Assembly: GCA_004352715.1 (NCBI GenBank)
Contig: SCFE01000121.1
Location: forward strand, 73,297 to 133,769
Reading direction: 5' to 3'
From: Hofstenia miamia
Lineage: Eukaryota; Xenacoelomorpha; Acoela
Length of the DNA: 60,473 nucleotides
The notes under the pieces were generated by a model. The model was not told where the DNA came from and did not search any database. It saw nothing but the letters and a program-made list of their open reading frames with translations. The translations under genes were made by a program, and so were the position numbers. Positions 44,281 to 55,304 of the stretch are shown one piece after another (the first letter of the stretch is position 1; the number at the start of each line of letters is the position of its first letter).

Positions 44281-44424
44281 ACTTTAAAAACTTCATTAAA
44301 AAAATTTCACGCTATAAGAATGGAAATTGTATGGTTGGAAAATATTTAACTTAATATTTAAAATCATATTTAACTTTGAAAGAAAAAAGAATATATTCGC
44401 ATTGCTGATCACTAGATATTAATA

Positions 44425-45297
44425 ATGAAAACAAAAAAGAAAAAAGAAATTATTGGAATTGATGAAAATGGTGATTTTATTTTGAAGAGTAAGGGTGATA
44501 TCTGCATGGAGTGTTCCAAAGGTGTCAAGAAAGCGGATGCTGGAATACAATGCGATCGATGCTGCCAATGGTTTCATCAAGGATGCACTGATATCCCTGC
44601 TGATATACTCGAATTGTTGACAGCAATAACTGGGTGTCTGTGGTTCTGCAAGAACTGTATCAAGCCCGCCAAGCAGATTGTATCCTCCACCATTGACATC
44701 ACCTCCGAAATAAGTGATTTGAAATCTGCTGTCAGTTCTCTATCTACGGATTTAGCAAAGATGGTTGATAAGTCTGGAAAGCAGGCGTCCAACATTACAA
44801 AAGAGCAGCTTGACATAGCAATTCAGAGTATAAAAACTGCCGCGCCGAAGTCTGAGTCATCATCGAGTTTGAAGAAGCTGCTTGGAATTCGCATACAAAA
44901 TCTTCCCGAGGTAACAGGCAGTACTGCAGCCGAGCGATTGGATGCTGAAAAAGAAACTGTAAGTGATCTCATAGGCTTCCTTGATCGGGAAGCATGTGCA
45001 TCAATCATGGACGTCTACAGGACGGGAAGGTACCAGCAAAACATGAACAGAACTGTTATCGTCAAAATGTCCAATCCATGGGTTATACGAAGGGTGCTAG
45101 CAAAAGCTTATATGATGAAAAACCATGTCCAGAAGAACGTATTCATCTCAAGGGAGCTCACTTCCGAGGAAATGCATCTGGAACGGAAAATTCTGAAAAA
45201 GCGATTTGAGATGATTAACAATCAGAATGTTCCCAAGTCGTCAATTCGAATAAGAGATTTGAAGCTCTTTGTTGACAACGAAGAAGTTAAATTATGA
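44425..45297 (+). CDS. LINE ORF1 protein with PHD finger, 290 aa
   Basis: Nucleic-acid-binding ORF1 of a non-LTR retrotransposon. The PHD zinc finger is complete: C27-x2-C30, C43-x2-C46, H51-x2-C54, C75-x2-C78, with WFH in place. Residues about 90-150 look helical (SDLKSAVSSLSTDLAKMVDK), a likely coiled coil. Residues about 155-290 hold an RNA-binding-like domain seen in ORF1 of CR1-type LINEs: LGIRIQNLPE, then VYRTGRYQQNMNRTVIVKMS, then KNVFISRELTSEE. It ends at a TGA directly followed by CTAG, with ORF2 continuing in the same frame. Confidence 0.88.
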   Translation: MKTKKKKEIIGIDENGDFILKSKGDICMECSKGVKKADAGIQCDRCCQWFHQGCTDIPADILELLTAITGCLWFCKNCIKPAKQIVSSTIDITSEISDLKSAVSSLSTDLAKMVDKSGKQASNITKEQLDIAIQSIKTAAPKSESSSSLKKLLGIRIQNLPEVTGSTAAERLDAEKETVSDLIGFLDREACASIMDVYRTGRYQQNMNRTVIVKMSNPWVIRRVLAKAYMMKNHVQKNVFISRELTSEEMHLERKILKKRFEMINNQNVPKSSIRIRDLKLFVDNEEVKL

Positions 45298-46982
45298 CTA
45301 GAGAAATGCAACTTTCTTCTTTTAAACGCCAGATCTATCAAAAAGCCCAATGCACTAATCCAGATTGAAAACGATCTGAACGCAAACTCTATTCAAATCT
45401 GCTGTGTGACTGAAACATGGCTGGATGAACGTATCACAGATGGAAATGTGACCATTCGTGGATATCAGCTACTTAGACATGACCGAACAAGTAGCAACTC
45501 TGAAAAAGCTTATGGAGGAGGTGTTTGTGTTTATGCCTCAACAGACTTATCTATCAGACGCCTTTGTATCGATAACTGGGAATCATTTGAGATATTATGG
45601 CTGGATGTTACTGACTTAAACCTGCTCTTAGTTGTGGTATACGTGCCGCCGAGGCACAACAATCAATCTCTGCTCTCAGTGCATTTACGTGAAGGCATTG
45701 ACTCACAATTAATTTCTTCGCCAAATCGCAATATTGTCGTCTGTGGGGATTTCAACGATTTTGACATTTCCTCTGTGGCCTCAGAATGTGGGTTGGTTAT
45801 GGACACCAAGCTTAAGACTCGAAAAGCCAAATGCCTCGACAAGATCCTTTGCAACGATCCACATTCCCTGGGACAATTCTCTCTCTTTCAGCCTACACTT
45901 GCTACTGACCATATGGGAATAATTTGTTCCTATACCCGGAGCCAACGAATCAAACGAACCGTGGTATTTCGTGACCAGAGGCAAAAGTATAAGGATGTCG
46001 CTTCACGAATGATTCGAGACGCAGATTTCACCTGGCTGTACAGTATCACCGATGCTGACTTCTGCTGTGATCATTTAACTGAAATGTTGCAGACAATTTT
46101 CACTTCTTCTTGTCCAGAGCGCAAGATCACGATGTCAAACAAAGACCCTCCCTCTGCATCTCCCCTCACAAAAATTTTGCAGCGAAGAAAGAACAAGCTT
46201 GTACGAGTGGGCAAGCTAGCTGAAGCGAATGCTATCGCAAAACAGATCAGAGAAGCTATCATTAAAAATGTGAAGAGAAACCATAGAAAAGGCTCTCGTG
46301 CATGGTGGGACCATATTAATCAGCTGCTCGGGAAACGTAGGGCTGCTCCCACGTCTTCCATTTACCCAGCTAGTGAATTGAACTCCTTCTACAACAGTAT
46401 TTCAACAGGCTCGGAAGAGGTTTTTACAATGCTTTCTACAGAAGGTGCTGATGTGCCGTCAGTGAATGAATTTTTAACGTATCGGTTCCTAAAAAATATA
46501 GCAAAGACTTCAATGGGGCCTGATAATCTCCCTTATTGGATTCTCCGAGATAATGCAGCCTGGTTGGCAGGACCAGTTTGCCACATCATTAATTGTTCGA
46601 TTTCCTCAGGAGTTTTCCCACAGTGTTGGAAAATATCTAAAATAATACCTGTTGCGAAGGTATCAACACCAAAGCAGATGAAAGATTATCACCCGATCTC
46701 CGTCACCAATATTTTAGTGAGGTGTTGTGAATGTATAGTCATCAAAACCTTTGTAGACGAAGCATATCAAATATCACTGAAATCAACTCAATTTGGTTTT
46801 AGAAAGTGTGGATCCACCACAGGTGCTGGCATAAAGATTTTAAATGATGTCTACAAACTAGCCAAATCACATGAATAAGTCCGGATAATAGCTTTGGATA
46901 TGTCCAAGGCTTTCGATAACGTGTCACACAGCAGTATTCTTAAAGGGCTGAAAGACATCTGCCCTAGCGTCAATCCCTACAT
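45298..46982 (+). pseudogene. LINE ORF2: apurinic endonuclease plus reverse transcriptase (one in-frame stop)
   Basis: In frame with ORF1 after its TGA. The endonuclease begins at once with NFLLLNARSIKKPNALIQIE, then CCVTETWLDERI, YGGGVCVYA, VVYVPPRHNNQ, VVCGDFNDFD and DKIL/TLATDHMGI, the APE-type nuclease blocks with catalytic Glu, Asp and His. RT follows: SMGPDNLPYWIL, ISKIIPVAKVSTP with DYHPISVTNILVR, FGFRKCGSTTGA, and DMSKAFDNVSHSSILKGL. A TAA at 46876-46878 interrupts RT just before the DMSKAFD block, so this copy is probably inactive. The first ATG (45406) lies inside the nuclease, so translation must start upstream or by readthrough. Confidence 0.9.
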
Positions 46983-47982
46983 NNNNNNNNNNNNNNNNNN
47001 NNNNNNNNNNNNNNNNNNNNNNNNNNNNNNNNNNNNNNNNNNNNNNNNNNNNNNNNNNNNNNNNNNNNNNNNNNNNNNNNNNNNNNNNNNNNNNNNNNNN
47101 NNNNNNNNNNNNNNNNNNNNNNNNNNNNNNNNNNNNNNNNNNNNNNNNNNNNNNNNNNNNNNNNNNNNNNNNNNNNNNNNNNNNNNNNNNNNNNNNNNNN
47201 NNNNNNNNNNNNNNNNNNNNNNNNNNNNNNNNNNNNNNNNNNNNNNNNNNNNNNNNNNNNNNNNNNNNNNNNNNNNNNNNNNNNNNNNNNNNNNNNNNNN
47301 NNNNNNNNNNNNNNNNNNNNNNNNNNNNNNNNNNNNNNNNNNNNNNNNNNNNNNNNNNNNNNNNNNNNNNNNNNNNNNNNNNNNNNNNNNNNNNNNNNNN
47401 NNNNNNNNNNNNNNNNNNNNNNNNNNNNNNNNNNNNNNNNNNNNNNNNNNNNNNNNNNNNNNNNNNNNNNNNNNNNNNNNNNNNNNNNNNNNNNNNNNNN
47501 NNNNNNNNNNNNNNNNNNNNNNNNNNNNNNNNNNNNNNNNNNNNNNNNNNNNNNNNNNNNNNNNNNNNNNNNNNNNNNNNNNNNNNNNNNNNNNNNNNNN
47601 NNNNNNNNNNNNNNNNNNNNNNNNNNNNNNNNNNNNNNNNNNNNNNNNNNNNNNNNNNNNNNNNNNNNNNNNNNNNNNNNNNNNNNNNNNNNNNNNNNNN
47701 NNNNNNNNNNNNNNNNNNNNNNNNNNNNNNNNNNNNNNNNNNNNNNNNNNNNNNNNNNNNNNNNNNNNNNNNNNNNNNNNNNNNNNNNNNNNNNNNNNNN
47801 NNNNNNNNNNNNNNNNNNNNNNNNNNNNNNNNNNNNNNNNNNNNNNNNNNNNNNNNNNNNNNNNNNNNNNNNNNNNNNNNNNNNNNNNNNNNNNNNNNNN
47901 NNNNNNNNNNNNNNNNNNNNNNNNNNNNNNNNNNNNNNNNNNNNNNNNNNNNNNNNNNNNNNNNNNNNNNNNNNNNNNNNNN
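46983..47982. other. Assembly gap of exactly 1000 N
   Basis: Run of N between the LINE RT and a (TA)n stretch at 47983-48002. The round length suggests a placeholder rather than a measured gap. Confidence 0.98.
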
Positions 47983-48002
47983 ATATATATATATATATAT
48001 AT

Positions 48003-49940
48003 CCCTAAATGTTTTTTAAAAAGCTCATCATAACCGCGTTCCCAAACATAAATCATTAAAATTTTGCAGAGTGGTGTCTTTTTATACTACCTACCCTCAT
48101 CGTAAATATATTTCAGTTCCAGTGAATACTGCGCAAGAAATGGCCAAAAATATATATACACAAATTAAAATGAATTACGTTTTGAAACTTGAAACAAGGG
48201 CAGTAGTTCACTAATGAACGTAAACATTGCTTAAACTAAGACAAACATCAATCGTGTCAAAAGAAAAAATGCACTAGAAACACGTCGATAGCAAAACAAA
48301 TACTAGAGTAACACGCAAAGTAAGCATCTATATTTAGCACGTATTAAACTTAGCATTAAAAATAAATTCATTTACAATTTTTAGTTATTCAACAAGAACA
48401 ACCGCATATTTACCTTAAAATTAAATACATTGAAAGTTACAAAACTGTTTGAATTTGAATTCATTAACAATCAGATGACAATTGGGGTCCATTATATCCG
48501 AGAGTCAATTCTTAAACTTCTTACCAATTAACTAATATAATGACAAGATTATAGAAAAAATATAATTTTAATATATAGATTTAAGAAATGTATTAAAAAT
48601 TTTAAATTTGAATTTCCTTAATTGTTAATACAGAGCGGATAATCGAATGTGGTAGAAAACTAAAATTCTAATTGGGTAGTGATAAATTCTTAAAACTTTT
48701 GTGGGCTGGGTAAAAGCACTAACAAAACTCGTGTGTGTTAGTTCGGAGGCCGGGAAAGTCAAAATCGGCAAAGGACACCTACAGTATTTGTGGCAATGTT
48801 GAATATAGCATAGAAGAAATGGAAATTGGCCCTGGAGAAATAAACATAGGCTTATACTAACCTGTAACAATTGACATGAACATTGAATTGTAAAGTTTCC
48901 TAATGCGTAATGTAAAACTCTTTGTAAAATACTAAATATTTTGGCCATCCAACTTAGAGACTACTAAATACATAATAAATAAACATTAAAATAGGGCATG
49001 CTCTGCAATTCATATAAATTGCGAGATTCCGAAATTTTCAATACCATTTGTTAATTTATTCTATATTATTTATAGGGGTGTACGTAGATTAGTTTCTTCA
49101 ATTTCCGACCTCGCTCGACATGCCATTGGATTTGTAAACTATCCAATCACGTGTTCTTTCTCTCAAGGAGAGGAAAATTAGTTTCATTTTTAGTAAAACC
49201 TTTAGTTAAGTTAACGTCTTTTGATAATGGGGTGGTTTACCTCAGCAGCCTAGCTCAGTCTACTTGTGACAATGATTCTTGTGCAAATTGATTTTGAGAA
49301 AAACATGTACGCAAATCAAAATACATTTTCCATGGTGAACCAATAGAATTTAGAAAAAACTCTGGATAGAAGACTAAGTAGTAGTTCGTACTAAGAGATG
49401 TAGTGTAGGATGTAGGATCGCAATCCAGAAAATTAATGAGAATACTGGATACATGCACATCTAACAAAAGCAATTTATTGAAAAATACGTTGATCTACTC
49501 GAAATGGATCGGTTTTCAGCATAAGTTTAATTACATTACTAATAAATCACCATTAATTATCTTTACTGTTATTCACGCAATGCCTTTTCACAGTAACTTC
49601 TGAGTGCCCAGTTTGCACAAGGGGGCTTATTTCCATGGATGGACAACTTTTCCTCAGTTAAGTTTGTTAGACGACTGACTATCCCACATTGTCGTAATTG
49701 AGGTGGATGCAAAATCGAAACTAGCAGCTTTAATAAATAGCCAAAGCGTTCTCAATTGCAGATCAATTAAGTTCGGGCATGACTGAGGAAATAAAGTTCA
49801 ATCGTACTTAATGAGAAGACTACAATTTGTGGCAACAAATATGTTACAATTAGCTATTTTCAAAAGAAAGACAAAGCGAATGTATATTCTAAATTTTTCA
49901 TAAATATCTTGGTGAAGATGTAAAATAATATATATATATG
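48003..49940. other. Intergenic stretch, nothing recognised
   Basis: AT-rich, with no ORF or repeat that I can support. If the sorbitol dehydrogenase gene ends near 51.5 kb, its 3' UTR could lie to the right of this stretch. Confidence 0.5.
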
Positions 49941-49944
49941 CAGG

Positions 49945-51173
49945 GTTATCAATATTTAGAGTTACAATCTATTTCAAAATATAATTTTAATCATTTTCCC
50001 CGGTATTTCTGTATTTTTTGACACTTTTATATTAATCTTTATACTTTCAGATACTGAAATACAACCATGATAGTATTTCGGACAAGCGGATTGCAATTGT
50101 TGAACCGCTTAAAGCAGGAAACTTCATAAGGATATCTGTAAGATCGTCGAAGTGAATAAAATGCTGATGTGGAAGACTTTAAAACGTTTTGAGGAGACTG
50201 GAGACAATCACAAAATGCCAGGGCAAGGTCGCCCTGGAAGAGCTAGAACCTCTAAACTGTTAAATCCATTAGGATTTAAAGAAAAGATTAGGAGGAATCA
50301 TAAGAGATCCATCAAGATTCTGGCTAAGGAGTCGAGAGTGTCGTGTGGGACTATGTTGACTTTACTCCGAAACGACCTGAAGAGGTAACCATTAAAGCAT
50401 GTCAAGAAATAACACAGCTTTCTGCTCCAAAGATACCAGATTCTTCTTTCCCGCATTGAGGATGGCATGCTACCAAATCTCGTTTTCAGTGATGAGAAGA
50501 AATTTGATGTTAAACATCTCTTTAACACACAAAACGATCTAGTTTGATCGAGAATGGAGATAAAGCATCTCGAGTGGTGACAAGGAAGTAATGTGTCGCC
50601 TCACTGATAGTCTGGGCAGCTGGTAAAAGTCCCCTCTTTTTTGTTGACCAATGGGTGAAATTGAACCAGCAAAACTATCGAGATGACATGCTCATTGGCA
50701 CATTGTTGCCCGGAGCACAGAAGCACTTCAACAAACATCCCTGGTCTTTTTAGCACTTCATTCCCAGAGAGGAATCGCCCTCATCTTCCCTTGGTCTGAA
50801 TACGCTTGATTTTGGGATCTGGTCATATCTTTAGAGCAAGATCTCGGCCACTCACCATCAAAGATTGGAAGCTCGGCAGGTGAAACTGCAGAAAAAGTGG
50901 GACAAAGTCCTCAGAAAGTGATTCGTGACACATGTAAGGCTTTTCCTAAATGTCTTCCGTTGGCTATTGACGCGGATGGAGGACATATTGAATAATATGT
51001 TGTATATTAACTCTCTATTGCTTTTCTACAATAATACATCCAATTTAAGTTGTAACACTAAATATTAATGACGCTTTATATATTTATTTCTTCTTTTTTT
51101 CAAATAGATAGATTAAAAGTACCTATGCTAAAGCAAAAATACACTAATTTTGGAACAATTCCCTTAAATAGAG
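49945..51173 (+). pseudogene. Mariner-type transposon, frameshifted (first printed copy)
   Basis: Transposase of the Tc1/mariner superfamily on the plus strand. 50152-50388 gives MLMWKTLKRFEETGDNHKMP and SIKILAKESRVSCGTMLTLL (helix-turn-helix part). Downstream, in shifted frames: LVFSDEKKFDV (first Asp), SPLFFVDQWVKLNQQNYRDD, and SLGLNTLDFGIWSYL near 50790-50840. The block with DADGGHIE marks the C-terminus. The left terminus TATCAATATTTAGAGTTACA near 49947 is roughly inverse to TTGTAACACTAAATATTAAT near 53064. Several stops make it dead. Positions 50130-51173 repeat at 52143-53186. Confidence 0.85.
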
Positions 51174-51589
51174 NGAAACTGCAGAAAAAGTGGGACAAAG
51201 TCCTCAGAAAGTGATTCGTGACACATGTAAGGCTTTTCCTAAATGTCTTCCGTTGGCTATTGACGCGGATGGAGGACATATTGAATAATATGTTGTATAT
51301 TAACTCTCTATTGCTTTTCTACAATAATACATCCAATTTAAGTTGTAACACTAAATATTAATGACGCTTTATATATTTATTTCTTCTTTTTTTCAAATAG
51401 ATAGATTAAAAGTACCTATGCTAAAGCAAAAATACACTAATTTTGGAACAATTCCCTTAAATAGAGTTTACATTTAAAATAAATTTGGTTAAGCATGATT
51501 CGATAGGTTAAATAAGGTTTGGGTTTAAAAAACTAAAACAAATCGCAAATCTTGTTTGTTGAAATAGAACAATTTGTAAGAAAAAATAC

Positions 51590-51852
51590 CGTGGAAACTG
51601 AGCAGTTAATCATGACTTTAATGCCATCTCCACTGGCGGCCTTCAGAAATGCATCAACAGATTTTGAGAGAGTAAAACGATGTGAAACCAATTGCTTAAC
51701 GTTAATATGCCCAGAGGCTAACAGATTTAATGCTATTGGATAACAATTCGCATATCGGAAAACACCTCGTACATCAATTTCCTTTACTCCACATGCTACA
51801 GCAGGGAAAGGGACAGTGTCTTTAGGGCTCATTCCGACTATTACTAATACAC
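51590..51852 (-). CDS. SORD: Sorbitol dehydrogenase C-terminal exon (duplicate print of 53310-53572)
   Basis: Same sequence as 53310-53572; see that entry for the biology. This copy lies in the contig segment 51175-52141, which is contained whole in 52895-53861, so it should not be counted as a second gene. Confidence 0.85.
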
Positions 51853-51897
51853 CTAAACATGAACATATAATCAGTGAGATTTAGGAAAAACAATTAC

Positions 51898-52141
51898 CCC
51901 CAGATTTCAAAGCCCCAACAGCGGTGCAAAGCGAATTGGGAGCACCACTACATTCAATGCATTTATTAGGCGGGTCGAATTGAAAAGCCTTTAAAATGGA
52001 TTCTTGGACATTTTCAGGTGTCATTCCCATAACATTAATAACAGCGTCTGCACCGAGTTGCTTAGCTATTGCTAATCGTTTATCATTAATGTCTGTAAAC
52101 ACAATGAAACTGGCCCCCGACGCTCGAGCAGTTAAGCCGTT
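51898..52141 (-). CDS. SORD: Sorbitol dehydrogenase NAD-binding exon, cut at single N (duplicate print)
   Basis: The 3' part of the exon at 53618-53915, ending at the single N at 52142. Identical sequence to the complete copy. Part of the assembly duplication. Confidence 0.85.
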
Positions 52142-52142
52142 N

Positions 52143-53090
52143 GGATATCTGTAAGATCGTCGAAGTGAATAAAATGCTGATGTGGAAGACTTTAAAACGT
52201 TTTGAGGAGACTGGAGACAATCACAAAATGCCAGGGCAAGGTCGCCCTGGAAGAGCTAGAACCTCTAAACTGTTAAATCCATTAGGATTTAAAGAAAAGA
52301 TTAGGAGGAATCATAAGAGATCCATCAAGATTCTGGCTAAGGAGTCGAGAGTGTCGTGTGGGACTATGTTGACTTTACTCCGAAACGACCTGAAGAGGTA
52401 ACCATTAAAGCATGTCAAGAAATAACACAGCTTTCTGCTCCAAAGATACCAGATTCTTCTTTCCCGCATTGAGGATGGCATGCTACCAAATCTCGTTTTC
52501 AGTGATGAGAAGAAATTTGATGTTAAACATCTCTTTAACACACAAAACGATCTAGTTTGATCGAGAATGGAGATAAAGCATCTCGAGTGGTGACAAGGAA
52601 GTAATGTGTCGCCTCACTGATAGTCTGGGCAGCTGGTAAAAGTCCCCTCTTTTTTGTTGACCAATGGGTGAAATTGAACCAGCAAAACTATCGAGATGAC
52701 ATGCTCATTGGCACATTGTTGCCCGGAGCACAGAAGCACTTCAACAAACATCCCTGGTCTTTTTAGCACTTCATTCCCAGAGAGGAATCGCCCTCATCTT
52801 CCCTTGGTCTGAATACGCTTGATTTTGGGATCTGGTCATATCTTTAGAGCAAGATCTCGGCCACTCACCATCAAAGATTGGAAGCTCGGCAGGTGAAACT
52901 GCAGAAAAAGTGGGACAAAGTCCTCAGAAAGTGATTCGTGACACATGTAAGGCTTTTCCTAAATGTCTTCCGTTGGCTATTGACGCGGATGGAGGACATA
53001 TTGAATAATATGTTGTATATTAACTCTCTATTGCTTTTCTACAATAATACATCCAATTTAAGTTGTAACACTAAATATTAATGACGCTTT
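52143..53090 (+). pseudogene. Mariner-type transposon, frameshifted (second printed copy)
   Basis: Base-for-base repeat of 50130 onward, offset 2013, as far as I can compare. It carries the right terminus near 53062-53087. It lies just downstream of the sorbitol dehydrogenase exons, on the other strand. Confidence 0.85.
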
Positions 53091-53309
53091 ATATATTTAT
53101 TTCTTCTTTTTTTCAAATAGATAGATTAAAAGTACCTATGCTAAAGCAAAAATACACTAATTTTGGAACAATTCCCTTAAATAGAGTTTACATTTAAAAT
53201 AAATTTGGTTAAGCATGATTCGATAGGTTAAATAAGGTTTGGGTTTAAAAAACTAAAACAAATCGCAAATCTTGTTTGTTGAAATAGAACAATTTGTAAG
53301 AAAAAATAC

Positions 53310-53572
53310 CGTGGAAACTGAGCAGTTAATCATGACTTTAATGCCATCTCCACTGGCGGCCTTCAGAAATGCATCAACAGATTTTGAGAGAGTAAAACGA
53401 TGTGAAACCAATTGCTTAACGTTAATATGCCCAGAGGCTAACAGATTTAATGCTATTGGATAACAATTCGCATATCGGAAAACACCTCGTACATCAATTT
53501 CCTTTACTCCACATGCTACAGCAGGGAAAGGGACAGTGTCTTTAGGGCTCATTCCGACTATTACTAATACAC
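53310..53572 (-). CDS. SORD: Sorbitol dehydrogenase, C-terminal exon
   Basis: Zinc-dependent medium-chain dehydrogenase that oxidises sorbitol to fructose with NAD in the cytosolic polyol pathway. This exon reads GVLVIVGMSPKDTVPFPAVA, VKEIDVRGVFRYANCYPIAL and INVKQLVSHRFTLSKSVDAF, then GIKVMINC, matching the last part of animal SORD. The acceptor TTTAG at the right is phase 1, joining exon 53618-53915. At the left, a GTATTT donor after VSTV-coding sequence would end it in phase 0. Alternatively the frame reads on to a stop at 53253, adding about 19 residues. Because the known protein ends close to this point, I cannot tell which is used. Confidence 0.9.
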
Positions 53573-53617
53573 CTAAACATGAACATATAATCAGTGAGAT
53601 TTAGGAAAAACAATTAC

Positions 53618-53915
53618 CCCCAGATTTCAAAGCCCCAACAGCGGTGCAAAGCGAATTGGGAGCACCACTACATTCAATGCATTTATTAGGCGGGTCGAAT
53701 TGAAAAGCCTTTAAAATGGATTCTTGGACATTTTCAGGTGTCATTCCCATAACATTAATAACAGCGTCTGCACCGAGTTGCTTAGCTATTGCTAATCGTT
53801 TATCATTAATGTCTGTAAACACAATGAAACTGGCCCCCGACGCTCGAGCAGTTAAGCCGTTCATCAAACCAATAGGTCCAGATCCGATTATTAAAACTCT
53901 GTCCCCAATACCAAC
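53618..53915 (-). CDS. SORD: Sorbitol dehydrogenase, NAD-binding (Rossmann) exon
   Basis: Reads VGIGDRVLIIGSGPIGLMNG, the GxGPxG nucleotide-binding turn, then ASFIVFTDINDKRLAIAKQL with the acidic residue (TD) that selects NAD over NADP, then GADAVINV and PPNKCIECSGAPNSL. The acceptor TTTTTAG at 53916 is phase 0, and the donor GTAATT at the left is phase 1, which joins the next exon. The N-terminal zinc-binding exons are not visible to the right within the window, where LINE debris and a gap follow. Confidence 0.93.
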
Positions 53916-54157
53916 CTAAAAACATGCTGATATGCTACAAGCCATTAGATATTACACAGCAAAGAGCAGGCATTGTAAAATTACATTTTTGAGAAGGTCT
54001 ATTGCAGTAGTGAGAATAATATGGACGAAAGGCTTTCGATTTTTGGAAAGGAAAATTTATTCATTTTGAGACTATTTTTTTATTCAGCTCTCGATATATT
54101 TTTCATAATAGAATACAAAAAAATATTACTACCTTTATGTATGTAATACAATAACAA
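53916..54157. other. SORD intron, nothing recognised
   Basis: AT-rich sequence between the SORD exon and the ATA microsatellite. No feature seen. Confidence 0.5.
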
Positions 54158-54191
54158 ATAATAATAATAATATAATAATAATAATAATAAA
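54158..54191. repeat. (ATA)n microsatellite at the 5' junction of an R4-like LINE
   Basis: About eleven ATA units with one interruption, directly followed by the LINE frame. Confidence 0.9.
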
Positions 54192-55040
54192 GTTCACAAG
54201 TGTTCATGAGAGACTAGCAGTAGCATTGGAGGAGTGTGTGGTGAGTGGGTGCCCAGAGTGGATGGTAGTGGGACGGACATTTCTGATACAGAAAGACCCA
54301 AAGAAAGGTAGTGAGGCAAGCAAGTTCAGACCAATAACATGTTTGCCAACAACATGGAAATTGCTAACTTCAGTGATGTCAAATAGGCTGGCATGTTACT
54401 TAGAACAGAATAGGTTGATACCAGAGGAGCAGAAGGGATGCAGGAAGAAGAGAGGATGCAAAGATCAGTTGTTGATAGACCAGGTAGTGGTGGAGAATTG
54501 TAGAAGAAGGAAGACAAACTTGGCAATGGCATGGATAGACTACAGGAAGCATTTCACATAAGTGGGTATTGAAGACGTTAGAGGCTAATGGAGTTTCACA
54601 GAAATGGGTTGAGTTTCTAGAGAGGGAGATGGGAAAGTGGCAAACTGAGATAGACGGGCACAGGTTGAGGTTTAGGCGAGGCATATTCCAGGGAGACAGC
54701 TTAGCGCCACTACTGTTTGTAGTTAGCTTAATACCTATCACAGAAAAGTTAAAGGAGACAGGCATAGGGTATAAGATGGAGAAGAATGGTAGAGCAGTGA
54801 GTCACCTGTGGTACATGGACGACCTGAAGATGTACGCTAGTTCAAGGAAGATGTTGCAGAAGCAAGTGGAGACATTGGAGAAGGCAAGCAGAGATTCAGG
54901 GTTGGAGTTTGGATTAGGAAAGTGTGCAGCAGTGACAATGACTAGAGGCAAGTGTGTGGATGGGGAGGGTTTGAGGACAAGCAGTGGGGATAAGATTGAG
55001 GAAGTCAAGGAAGGGTACAAGTACTTAGGTGTGATAGATA
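54192..55040 (+). mobile_element. R4/Dong-like LINE, RT fragment, frameshifted
   Basis: 54226-54561 gives TFLIQKDPKKGSEASKFRPI, TCLPTTWKLLTSVMSNRLAC and LAMAWIDYRKHFT. The frame then shifts to 54569 onward: KTLEANGVSQKWVEFLEREM, FRRGIFQGDSLAPLLFVVSL, SHLWYMDDLKMYASSRKMLQ (intact catalytic DD) and KYLGVID. The copy is cut by a 217-N gap at 55041. Its endonuclease half would match the fragment at 17264-17850. It starts at an ATA repeat. Confidence 0.85.
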
Positions 55041-55257
55041 NNNNNNNNNNNNNNNNNNNNNNNNNNNNNNNNNNNNNNNNNNNNNNNNNNNNNNNNNNNN
55101 NNNNNNNNNNNNNNNNNNNNNNNNNNNNNNNNNNNNNNNNNNNNNNNNNNNNNNNNNNNNNNNNNNNNNNNNNNNNNNNNNNNNNNNNNNNNNNNNNNNN
55201 NNNNNNNNNNNNNNNNNNNNNNNNNNNNNNNNNNNNNNNNNNNNNNNNNNNNNNNNN
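55041..55257. other. Assembly gap, 217 N
   Basis: Run of N inside the LINE, followed by (TA)n at about 55267-55301. Confidence 0.98.
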
Positions 55258-55263
55258 AGTGAT

Positions 55264-55302
<39 letters not shown>

Positions 55303-55304
<2 letters not shown>

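Larger units (their letters stand above)
44400..46982 (+). mobile_element. CR1/L2-like LINE, 5' portion, cut by assembly gap
   Basis: Two ORFs in the same frame: PHD-finger ORF1 (44425-45297) and endonuclease-RT ORF2 (45298 onward). The element runs into 1000 Ns at 46983, inside the RT domain just after the DMSKAFDN block. G+C and CpG are higher than in surrounding DNA, consistent with a younger insertion. Its 3' end is not seen after the gap. Confidence 0.9.

Noticed and set aside
46894-48056. Long ORFs of 359-379 aa across 46.9-48.1 kb
   Set aside because: They consist almost entirely of gap Ns; only the first residues (DMSKAFDN) are real LINE sequence.
48625-48948. 107-aa minus-strand ORF as a host gene
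   Set aside because: No family resemblance, no splice partners and ordinary length for an open frame by chance.
50152-52401. Tandem duplication of a mariner element and SORD gene
   Set aside because: Single Ns and fully contained identical overlaps point to unmerged contigs.
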